Source: a virus. Taken from it: 34,100 nt of DNA. The position numbers and the translations under genes were made by a program. The notes beneath the pieces were generated by a model. The model was not told the origin of the DNA, searched no databases, and saw only the letters and a list, made by a program, of their open reading frames with translations. The stretch spans positions 1-34,100 of IMG/VR virus record IMGVR_UViG_3300050138_000120, one strand, 5' to 3'. Below, piece by piece: positions 27,442 through 34,100 of this stretch (its first letter is position 1; each line of letters opens with the position of its first letter).

Positions 27442-29846
27442 CTCTTCGAGCTGTCACTTCTTTCCGTGGCGAAGTGCCGTTGATGACGCCTCGTTCGTTA
27501 CCGGACAATGCGTCGCAGGCTGCGGTGAACTCACGCCTCTACACGGGTGACTTGACTGCGTTCAAGCAGTTCATGCTGACCTACCCCCTCGCCAACGCGG
27601 GGCCGGTGCAGACGATCTCGCTAATGGCGGCCGACACGCCTTATGCGACATGGCTCTCGTGGGATCAGCAGGTCGATGTTGCTCGTGGCACGGTGCCCGG
27701 CGACACGACCTACCGCACATACCTCACAGGACTTGATGCGCCTCGCTTCACGAACCTCGAGCTGGCGCTCACAGGCGGGCCGCCGTATCCAGGCACTACG
27801 CGGCTGCTTGGTGTGCCGCCACCCGATGCCGTGCCGACGCTCGTGATCGGTGTGGATACGACACCAACGACGTTCTCGGTCGACATCTTCGACGACTGCT
27901 CGGATCTTGCGACGAACTGGAGTCTGAACTCGCCACAGGTACCGAGCGGCACAAGCTATGTGTCGGAGGTGACGCAGGATCTCGTGGTCGGCAACCCAGC
28001 GCCGAGCTTCTTTCTCGAGGCCGACAACAATTTCGCGAATCCTGCCTATGCTGTCCGTGATTTCGGCACGTCCGGCGCGACAGTGATCCACGCGAGCTGG
28101 GACATCTATGTCGACGGGACCGGCAGCAACGACAGTGCCGCCGTCTACTTCATGTTCGCGTGCAGCTCGACCGGTGCCGGCCCGCGCGTCTTCGTTAGCG
28201 GCAAGATTGGTGATGCGATCAATGTCGGCATCGGCGTCGCTACAGTGTTCAATAACGGTTCGACGCTGCAAGTAGCCGCAGGACCGCCGGCTTCATGGAA
28301 TATCGGCATCTGGTACACCGTCGACGCGACGCTTTCTGTCAACGCCGACGGCACGATCACGATCCAGGCCAATGTCTATCTCGGTAGCGTGCAACTTGCT
28401 TCCGTGGTTGCGACCAACACGTTCACCTATGGTGGTTCATTCGGACCGATCCAGGGCAAAGGCGATGACGCGCTGACCTTGAATTTCGACAACATCCACG
28501 TGCAGGCTGCAGGCTCGCTCGGGGTGACGATCACCGACATCGCGACGAGCTACGTCTACACGTTCGTGAACGACCTGGGCGAAGAGAGTGCGCCGAGTCT
28601 GCCGAGTAGCACGATCCTGCGGCCGGACGGCGTGTCGGTGACAGTGACGACACCGACGACGTTGCCCACAGGGGTGAGCGAGAGCGATTACTTCGTCGAA
28701 ACGAAGCGCATCTACCGCGCGGCCACAGGCAGCACGGGGACCGCGTTCCTGTTCGTCGCCGAGATCCCTCTCAGTCAAGCCGACTACGTGGATGTCCTCA
28801 GTGACAACCAGTTGGGTGAGGTGTTGCCCTCGGATATCTGGGAGCTGCCGCCCACGGACCTGCGAGGCATCCTCGCGCTGCCGAATGGCGTGATGGTCGG
28901 TTTCAGCAAGAATCAACTGTGCTTCAGTGCGCAGAATTTTCCGCATGCGTGGCCGGTGGGTTACCGGTTGAACACCGACACCGACATTGTAGGCATCGGC
29001 AACATCGACACCACGGTGGTGATCGGTACGCAAAGCTTCTTGTACGTGGCCTCGGGCAATGACCCAGCCAACTACAGCATGAACAAGTTCGAAGTGCCTC
29101 ACGCATGCTCGAGCAAACTCAGCTTTGCTTACATCACCGGCTTGGGTGTCGTCTTCAGTGGGCCGCAAGGACTGATGGTGGTACGTGGTGTCGGGCAGGC
29201 GAGCAACCTCACGGAAGAGGTGTTCACGTTGCGGCAGTGGGAAGCGCTCGATCCGACGAGCATCTTCAGCGTCGCGCACGACGACATCTATTTCATGTTC
29301 TGGAACAACGGCATCGGTGCGGGCTGCTACGCGATCGACCTGCGGCCGAATGGTTTTGGTGTTGTCGAGATGGCGTTCCATGCAAGCGCGGCCTACGTCG
29401 ATCCGATCACCGACACGATGTACCTCGTGCTCGACGAGGACAACGAGCCCGACACCGCCGCGTTGCCGATCCCGCCGCAACTGCCGGTCTATATCGACAG
29501 CAAGACCATCTACCAGTTCGAGGGCAGCGACACCGATCTGATGGTCTATCGCTGGCGCACGAAGCTCTGGCTCGAGCCCTACCCGATGTTTCACAGTATC
29601 GCCCAGGTACGCGCCGAGACCTACTTCAACCTCGTCGCTCGTTTCTACGGAGATGGGATGCTGCTCGATGAAATCGTGATCGATGGCGAGGTGGAATTCA
29701 CGCTGACGGCACCCGATGCGGCTTACAACACGTTCGAGATGGAGCTGATCGGAACTGACACGGTGCGTGTCTTCCAGGCTGCCGACAACGTGCTCGAACT
29801 CGACGGGTTGTCGCAAGTACAGCAATACAACACGGTCGGAGGTTGA
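27438..29846 (+). CDS. Large tail protein with propeller-like domain (802 aa)
   Basis: MTLRAVTSFRGEVPLMTPRS begins the conserved arm typical of phage tail-hub/nozzle proteins. Residues about 150-365 form an extra beta-rich module (NWSLNSPQVPSGTS, ATVIHASWDIYVDGTGSN, NIGIWYTVDATLSVNADGTI) resembling a concanavalin-type sandwich. The C-terminal half has repeated short beta blocks (VYTFVNDLGEESAP, IYRAATGSTGTAFLFVAEIP, GILALPNGVMVGFSKN, IGTQSFLYVASGNDPANY) consistent with a propeller. Position and size suit the tail nozzle of a short-tailed phage; the sandwich may bind the host surface. The ATG overlaps the SPRY stop. Confidence 0.75.
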   Translation: MTLRAVTSFRGEVPLMTPRSLPDNASQAAVNSRLYTGDLTAFKQFMLTYPLANAGPVQTISLMAADTPYATWLSWDQQVDVARGTVPGDTTYRTYLTGLDAPRFTNLELALTGGPPYPGTTRLLGVPPPDAVPTLVIGVDTTPTTFSVDIFDDCSDLATNWSLNSPQVPSGTSYVSEVTQDLVVGNPAPSFFLEADNNFANPAYAVRDFGTSGATVIHASWDIYVDGTGSNDSAAVYFMFACSSTGAGPRVFVSGKIGDAINVGIGVATVFNNGSTLQVAAGPPASWNIGIWYTVDATLSVNADGTITIQANVYLGSVQLASVVATNTFTYGGSFGPIQGKGDDALTLNFDNIHVQAAGSLGVTITDIATSYVYTFVNDLGEESAPSLPSSTILRPDGVSVTVTTPTTLPTGVSESDYFVETKRIYRAATGSTGTAFLFVAEIPLSQADYVDVLSDNQLGEVLPSDIWELPPTDLRGILALPNGVMVGFSKNQLCFSAQNFPHAWPVGYRLNTDTDIVGIGNIDTTVVIGTQSFLYVASGNDPANYSMNKFEVPHACSSKLSFAYITGLGVVFSGPQGLMVVRGVGQASNLTEEVFTLRQWEALDPTSIFSVAHDDIYFMFWNNGIGAGCYAIDLRPNGFGVVEMAFHASAAYVDPITDTMYLVLDEDNEPDTAALPIPPQLPVYIDSKTIYQFEGSDTDLMVYRWRTKLWLEPYPMFHSIAQVRAETYFNLVARFYGDGMLLDEIVIDGEVEFTLTAPDAAYNTFEMELIGTDTVRVFQAADNVLELDGLSQVQQYNTVGG

Positions 29847-29849
29847 CTC

Positions 29850-31472
29850 GTGGCGACGCTCGGCAAGCCGGCAATCCCGACGCCGAATGCGCTCGATCTA
29901 CGTGCGCTGCAGACCGCGATCTCGAATGCGCGGCAGCGTATCGAAGCGCTTGAAGCGCAGCTCGGTCTCACGTCGAGCATGGCGCAGGCCACATCGAGCA
30001 CGACCACGACGAACCTGAACTCGTTGCTGACCGCGCTCTCGGCGCTGACAGCACGGGTCGTGATCCTCGAGAACGCCGTGACGACCGACATCGCGTCGTT
30101 CATCGCAGGTGAACCGATCACGATCGGGCAGTGCGTCGTTCCGATCAGTGCGACGAATGTGGGCGTGGCCGACCCCAACGACACGACACGTATGTTCGGC
30201 GTGATCGGCGTGGCGATCTCGAACGCTGCAGCATCTGGGGCGGCTGTGCTGGTGCAGCGCCGCGGCGTCTTCGCGATTCCGGGCGCAACCTCGTTTTTCG
30301 CCGGGCATGCGGTCTACGTTGACACGCTCGGCGCGATCACGCAGACACCGGACTACGACGCAACGGCGATCCCGATCGGCCTCGCGGTCTCAGGCTCGCA
30401 GATTTTCATCGCGCCCGACTGGCCGGCGCTGCTGCAGCCGACATTCTCGTCCGGGATTGAAGACTCGTTCGAGGCGTACCTGCCTGTCACCTACCGGGCG
30501 ATGCTGAACGCGCTAAGTCTCGAGGCGCAGATCGCGGCGTTACCGTTCAACAGCGGTGCCAGCCTCGACATGGAGGTGCCGGTGATCATCGCCGGTGTCG
30601 CGCTTCGCGTCACGGTGGGCGATATCGTGGCGCTCGCCGGTGGTGGGGGCGGCGGTACGGTCACCAGTGTGGCCCTGACCTCGACTGGCGGCTCGATAGT
30701 GATCACCGGCACGAATCCGATCACGGGCTCGGGGACGATCAACCTGGAAGCCGTATCCGGTACCTGGAAGCAAGAGGTGCGTGCCCGTACGACCGGTGTC
30801 TTGCCCGCGAATACTTACAACAACGGGGCAAGTGGGGTCGGAGCGACGCTGACCGGAAACGCGAATGGAGCGCTTGCTGCCCAAGACGGCGTAACCCCCG
30901 TCGCCAATGATGCTCTGCTCGTCATGAACGAGGTTGCGGGTGCGAATAACGGCATCTACGTTGTCACGGTCTTGGGTACGAGTCTCACTCCCTATGTCCT
31001 GACACGACGTATCGATGCCGATAGTGGCGCCGAACTGGTCGACGCGATTGTGCCGGTGAGCGAAGGAATGCTCTACGCAAACACGCAGTGGGAGAACATG
31101 ACTCCCGCGCCGATTACTGTTGGCACGACAGCTCTGGTGTGGGCTGCACCGTCGAGTGGTGCAGTTACTTTTAACGTCCAAACCGCGAATTACACGATTC
31201 AAGCCTCAGACTGCAACAACAACACCTGGATTCGGATGAATGTCGCAGCACCTAATAATTTAACGGTGCCGCCGGACTCGACAGTCAACGTTCCTGCGGG
31301 CACCGTTGTTCTTTTCGATCAACTCGGTGCGGGCATCACGACTGTCGTTGCTGGCGCGGGAGTCACATTGAACCAGTCCAGAACACTTGCGTTGAGCGCG
31401 CGATATGCGTGCGGCGGCTTGATCAAGACCGAGTTCGCAAATACCTGGGATGCCTTCGGAGATTTCACATGA
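29850..31472 (+). CDS. Tail fibre / receptor-binding protein (540 aa)
   Basis: A helical N-terminal coiled coil (LRALQTAISNARQRIEALEA) and a Ser/Thr-rich stretch lead to a beta domain (VVPISATNVGVADPNDTTR). A glycine hinge (GGGGGGT, about residue 265) then the fibre motif TSVALTSTGGSIVITGTNP, followed by an adhesin-type module (ANGALAAQDGVTPVANDALL, NNGIYVVTVLGTSLTPYVLT). The end (NYTIQASDCNNNTWIRMNV) is a beta-helix type tip. The GTG at 29850 follows the previous stop by 3 nt. The domain after the hinge is richer in A/T, suggesting exchange. Confidence 0.8.
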   Translation: MATLGKPAIPTPNALDLRALQTAISNARQRIEALEAQLGLTSSMAQATSSTTTTNLNSLLTALSALTARVVILENAVTTDIASFIAGEPITIGQCVVPISATNVGVADPNDTTRMFGVIGVAISNAAASGAAVLVQRRGVFAIPGATSFFAGHAVYVDTLGAITQTPDYDATAIPIGLAVSGSQIFIAPDWPALLQPTFSSGIEDSFEAYLPVTYRAMLNALSLEAQIAALPFNSGASLDMEVPVIIAGVALRVTVGDIVALAGGGGGGTVTSVALTSTGGSIVITGTNPITGSGTINLEAVSGTWKQEVRARTTGVLPANTYNNGASGVGATLTGNANGALAAQDGVTPVANDALLVMNEVAGANNGIYVVTVLGTSLTPYVLTRRIDADSGAELVDAIVPVSEGMLYANTQWENMTPAPITVGTTALVWAAPSSGAVTFNVQTANYTIQASDCNNNTWIRMNVAAPNNLTVPPDSTVNVPAGTVVLFDQLGAGITTVVAGAGVTLNQSRTLALSARYACGGLIKTEFANTWDAFGDFT

Positions 31473-31645
31473 CTTTTAGCCGGGCACTTATCGGCGTCAT
31501 CATGGCGGCGGGAAAAGGCTTCACGTGCCCGATCTATACGACCGTGCTCTTGAAGCTCTTCGCAACGCCCTACACGGCGCCTGCAGGAAATGCTTGTGTT
31601 CTCAAATTGCTGCCTTGCCCGTACACACCACCAACGGTGATCTGA
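31469..31645 (+). CDS. Small hypothetical protein after the fibre gene (58 aa)
   Basis: ATGA overlap with the fibre gene sets the start at 31469. MTFSRALIGVIMAAGKGFTC, then PIYTTVLLKLFATPYTAPAG and VLKLLPCPYTPPTVI is short, mildly hydrophobic and Pro-rich at the end. It could be a fibre-assembly helper or a small structural piece; no signature is visible. A membrane segment is not clear. Lower GC than the head genes. Confidence 0.6.
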   Translation: MTFSRALIGVIMAAGKGFTCPIYTTVLLKLFATPYTAPAGNACVLKLLPCPYTPPTVI

Positions 31646-31646
31646 T

Positions 31647-32606
31647 ATGACCATCACAGTCTACAAATCATCCGACGCCTCAGCGCCGGTAATGACAGGG
31701 CAGGCTGGCGCGCTGGCGGGCGTGCTGGATGCTTGTCTCGTTAACGGTTATGGCGCGAAGGCCGCAGCGGGTTGGGGAGTTGCATTCACCGGTACGAATC
31801 TGCGCTCGTATAGAGCTGCTAGTGGCAATCGACTGTATCTCGCGCTCGATGACACGGGAACCACGACCGGCAAGCTGACCGGCTACGAGGTGATGACTGC
31901 GGTGACGACGGGCACGGGATTGTTTCCGACAGCATTGCAAGTTTCAGGCGGCCTTTTTCAACTCAAGAGCACGACTGCCGACGGGACTGCGCGTCCTTGG
32001 ATGCTCATCGCCGACGGGACTTTCTTCTACCTGTTTGTTTACTCCGCGCAGACGGTGTTGCCTAGCAGCAGTTCGTCCGACGGGTTTTGCATGTTCGGAG
32101 ACATCATCTCCAATGCTTCGGGTGATGCCTACGGAACGATTCTGGTTGCGCAGACTGTAGCTACGGTCGCGAACGGGGTGGGCGCCCTCATAAATTCCCT
32201 GACAGGCTTCTCTGCTTCGACCGGTCACTACATCCCGAGGATATACACACAGACGGGGACCGCGCAGGCAGTAGCTAAAATTTCAGCAACGCGAAGTCTC
32301 AACTCGTCCCCAACAGTCATGGGGAACGACATGCTAGCACCCGTTTTTCCAGACCCTGTGACGGGAGGCCTGACACTCAAAGAGACCTTCATTGTCGAAA
32401 ATTCGACGCAGCCTCTTACGAGAGGCAAGATACCCGGTCTCTACGATTTACTACACAACAACACTTCGCTGGCGCTAGCGTTCACCAACCTCGACACGAT
32501 CGCAGGAACAGGCCCCTATGCGGGTATCACTTATGTGTTGGTCCGCATCTTCGGCGCCGGTGTCACAGGATATGCGGCGATTCAGATCACAGGAACTTGG
32601 GCATGA
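31647..32606 (+). CDS. Phage virion structural protein (319 aa)
   Basis: MTITVYKSSDASAPVMTGQA followed by GALAGVLDACLVNGYGAKAA and GWGVAFTGTNLRSYRAASGN is a pattern I recognise from tail-region virion proteins of many podo- and siphophages, but no function is established. Further blocks are TARPWMLIADGTFFYLFVYS and LKETFIVENSTQPLTRGKIP. The beta-rich composition fits a tail or fibre-associated protein. The ATG at 31647 lies one base after the previous stop codon. Confidence 0.75.
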   Translation: MTITVYKSSDASAPVMTGQAGALAGVLDACLVNGYGAKAAAGWGVAFTGTNLRSYRAASGNRLYLALDDTGTTTGKLTGYEVMTAVTTGTGLFPTALQVSGGLFQLKSTTADGTARPWMLIADGTFFYLFVYSAQTVLPSSSSSDGFCMFGDIISNASGDAYGTILVAQTVATVANGVGALINSLTGFSASTGHYIPRIYTQTGTAQAVAKISATRSLNSSPTVMGNDMLAPVFPDPVTGGLTLKETFIVENSTQPLTRGKIPGLYDLLHNNTSLALAFTNLDTIAGTGPYAGITYVLVRIFGAGVTGYAAIQITGTWA

Positions 32607-32980
32607 CACTGCTGACCCAAGTAGCCTCACCGGGCCCCCTCATACTTTCCGTAGCGCAGCTCAGTGTCTGGGCCGCGCTTAATCGAACCACTAACCCCGT
32701 TCGCATTTCGCAGATTCTCGGGACACGCGTAGTGGTCGTTCCGAGCTTCAGCAAACGTGTGAGTGGTACGTTTCAAGACCAAACCGGCGCCGCGATCTCG
32801 CGAACGGGATTTCTGATCGATCGAGCAACAGGTACGTTCATCACCTCCTTCACCTCCGATCCTTCGACAGGGGCATTTACCGCGAACGCGCCTAGCACGG
32901 ACCCCGTGATCGTCATCCTCGTGCCGAACCTGGGTGACTCACGCAACGCTATCGTCCTCGACGACATCATCCCGATCTGA
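32603..32980 (+). CDS. Small beta-rich virion protein (125 aa)
   Basis: The ATG at 32603 overlaps the preceding TGA. MTLLTQVASPGPLILSVAQL, SQILGTRVVVVPSFSKRVSG and RTGFLIDRATGTFITSFTSD describe a beta-sandwich-like fold close in style to small tail or carboxypeptidase-regulatory-like domains (FTxxxxGxFxxxxPS). A fibre-associated role is inferred from position. No motif is diagnostic. Confidence 0.68.
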   Translation: MTLLTQVASPGPLILSVAQLSVWAALNRTTNPVRISQILGTRVVVVPSFSKRVSGTFQDQTGAAISRTGFLIDRATGTFITSFTSDPSTGAFTANAPSTDPVIVILVPNLGDSRNAIVLDDIIPI

Positions 32981-32982
32981 CC

Positions 32983-33390
32983 GTGATTTCCGGCACGCCC
33001 TTCAAGATCGTCGACGTCGACGCCGAGTGGCCTCGGATCGGTCCTATGGTCGTGGGCGTTGACCCGAGTGATAATGCCGGCGATGATCTGCGTCGATGCT
33101 GCCGAGAAGGCAGGACGCTTTGCTTGACTTCGGATGACGGGTTGCTCGCGATCAGAGTGGACCCGGATTCCTACGGAAGCGGTGATCTCGAGCTGTTCGT
33201 CCGCATGGCGGTCTCGAACGGCGAGCCGGGAGCCATCCAGCGCAATGAGGCGCACCTTGACGCAATCGCAAGGGAACTGGGGGCTAAACGACTCGTGTTC
33301 TGCACGACGAGACCGGGGATGCACAAGGTGCTCAATCCGACTTGGAAAGTGCGGCACACAGCCTTCGAGAGAGCTGTGAATGGGAAATAA
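32983..33390 (+). CDS. GNAT-like internal virion protein candidate (135 aa)
   Basis: The protein has the spacing of a degenerate GNAT fold: MVVGVDPSDNAGDDLRRCCR, TLCLTSDDGLLAIRV, AHLDAIARELGAKRLVFCTT and NPTWKVRHTAFERAV. T7 gp13 is a GNAT-like internal protein at a comparable place, but identity here is not established. The GTG at 32983 follows the previous stop by 2 nt. It overlaps the next gene by 11 nt. A catalytic acetyltransferase motif is not visible, so a structural role is more likely. Confidence 0.5.
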   Translation: MISGTPFKIVDVDAEWPRIGPMVVGVDPSDNAGDDLRRCCREGRTLCLTSDDGLLAIRVDPDSYGSGDLELFVRMAVSNGEPGAIQRNEAHLDAIARELGAKRLVFCTTRPGMHKVLNPTWKVRHTAFERAVNGK

Positions 33391-34039
33391 AGCCGGACAG
33401 CAGAGCGAAACTGCAGCGCAGAAGGCGCAGGCCACGCATGCGGTGCAGCAGTTGCAGGACTACAAGCAACGCTGGGAGCCCGTTCAGGCGCAGCTCGCGT
33501 CGACGATCGAGCAAGAAGGCAAGACGGGCTCGGCTGCGCGCAAGCTCGCGACCGGAAAAGCATCGACCGACACGTCGATGCAGTTCGACAAGGCGAAGAC
33601 GCAGCTCAATGCTGGGCTGTCGAATTCCGGTGTCGCCCCAGGCTCGGGCCGAGCAGTGACCGCAGGCGCAGGCATGGGCGCCGATGCGGCCGGATCGAAA
33701 GGCCTGAACGAGATGATGTCGGACGAGGCCGTCACCGACGCCTACACGCAGGGCCTGGGCGCGCTCACGGCTCTCGGTCACGGCAATGCTGCCACGGTGG
33801 GTCAGAACATGACCCAGCAGGCACAAGCGAGCGGTCAGCAGGCTGCTGCCGATGCGAACGCATCGCTGCAAAGCTACGAGAATAAGGCAGGGGTTGTTGG
33901 TCAAGTCACAGGCTTCGGTCTCCAGCAAGCAATGAAACCCCCTAATCCGAATGACCCGGGGAGCACCGGGGGGATCGGGTACCAGGGGTTCCAGTCCCTC
34001 GGCTCTGGGTTAGGTGCGGCGTTCGGTGCAGGGACATGA
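33380..34039 (+). CDS. Internal virion / ejection protein candidate (219 aa)
   Basis: MGNKAGQQSETAAQKAQATH, then QQLQDYKQRWEPVQAQLAST and SYENKAGVVGQVTGFGLQQA: Ala/Gln/Gly-rich helices with small residues, the composition of T7 gp14- and P22-like ejection proteins. Such proteins form a channel through the envelope during DNA entry. The ATG overlaps the previous gene by 11 nt and its TGA overlaps the next ATG. Assignment rests on composition and context. Confidence 0.68.
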   Translation: MGNKAGQQSETAAQKAQATHAVQQLQDYKQRWEPVQAQLASTIEQEGKTGSAARKLATGKASTDTSMQFDKAKTQLNAGLSNSGVAPGSGRAVTAGAGMGADAAGSKGLNEMMSDEAVTDAYTQGLGALTALGHGNAATVGQNMTQQAQASGQQAAADANASLQSYENKAGVVGQVTGFGLQQAMKPPNPNDPGSTGGIGYQGFQSLGSGLGAAFGAGT

Positions 34040-34100
34040 GCGGCACTGGCGTTCCTCTTGCATCAGGTGCGTCGTATGGCGCGGGTGGCAATGCCTACGG
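34036..34100 (+). CDS. Next virion gene, partial at the right edge
   Basis: The ATG at 34036 overlaps the preceding stop (ATGA). The visible 21 codons, MSGTGVPLASGASYGAGGNA plus Y, are Gly/Ser/Ala-rich. Too short to identify; a further internal virion protein is expected from the order. Confidence 0.6.
   Translation, partial: MSGTGVPLASGASYGAGGNAY

Noticed and set aside
28437-29825. 462-aa minus-strand frame
   Set aside because: Antisense to the tail protein, with His/Arg/Asp-rich noise.

Overview
This window is almost certainly part of a tailed bacteriophage or prophage genome. It has terminase, portal, scaffold and major capsid genes in order, a phage replication module, and tightly packed genes that mostly overlap by ATGA or GTGA. 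The DNA is GC-rich with strong G/C third-position bias. No short-tail hallmark is proven, but a large portal (776 aa), a head adaptor, a very large propeller-like tail protein, and Ala/Gln-rich internal-virion-type proteins with no tape measure inside the window suggest a podovirus-like particle. A proteobacterial host, plausibly a type IV piliated beta- or gammaproteobacterium, is inferred from the encoded PilA-like pilin and the promoter and SD style.

Layout. (1) 1-4844, minus strand: a leftward early/replication operon. In transcription order it holds a 127-aa protein, a Cys/His protein, a 62-aa protein, a DUF2800 (Cas4/RecB-like) nuclease, a 66-aa protein, an Acb2/Tad1-like cyclic-nucleotide sponge, a DUF2815 ssDNA-binding protein, a repeat-bearing 237-aa protein, two zinc-binding small proteins and the N-terminus of a family A DNA polymerase that runs off the left edge. 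(2) 4845-5032: a divergent control region with two copies of the palindrome GTATCA-NN-TGATAC. (3) 5033-6757, plus strand: an HTH regulator with a nearly leaderless promoter, then small genes including DUF1353. (4) 6758-7063: a gene-free stretch with a foldable RNA candidate, a terminator, and a promoter overlapped by a third operator. (5) 7064-10947, plus: a small AEP-type primase, a PP-loop (PAPS-reductase-like) protein and a PriCT/SF3 helicase. It is followed by a 26-bp inverted repeat carrying tandem TGATACCTG units, a good replication-origin candidate. (6) 11238-14532, minus: a chain of small genes plus DUF932, reading toward a UUCG-loop terminator at 11134-11155; a fourth operator sits at its head. 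(7) 14708-34100, plus: a small gene, a tandem-repeat region, TerS, TerL, an HNH/AP2 homing endonuclease, a type IV pilin, portal, scaffold, capsid, head and tail proteins, and internal virion proteins running off the right edge.

How it works together. One palindromic operator, exact in three places and variant in a fourth, links the leftward early operon, the HTH regulator, the primase/helicase operon and the 14.5-kb divergent region, so one repressor probably coordinates the early programme. The half-site GTATCA also lies inside the origin-like repeat, which may couple regulation to replication. Accessory functions stand out: an anti-CBASS/anti-Thoeris sponge candidate in the early operon, and a complete PilA-like prepilin sitting with a homing endonuclease between TerL and portal. 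Two stretches (4351-4451 and 6825-6894) show strong RNA-type folding potential that no gene explains. No integrase, lysis cassette, canonical tRNA or CRISPR array was found in this window.
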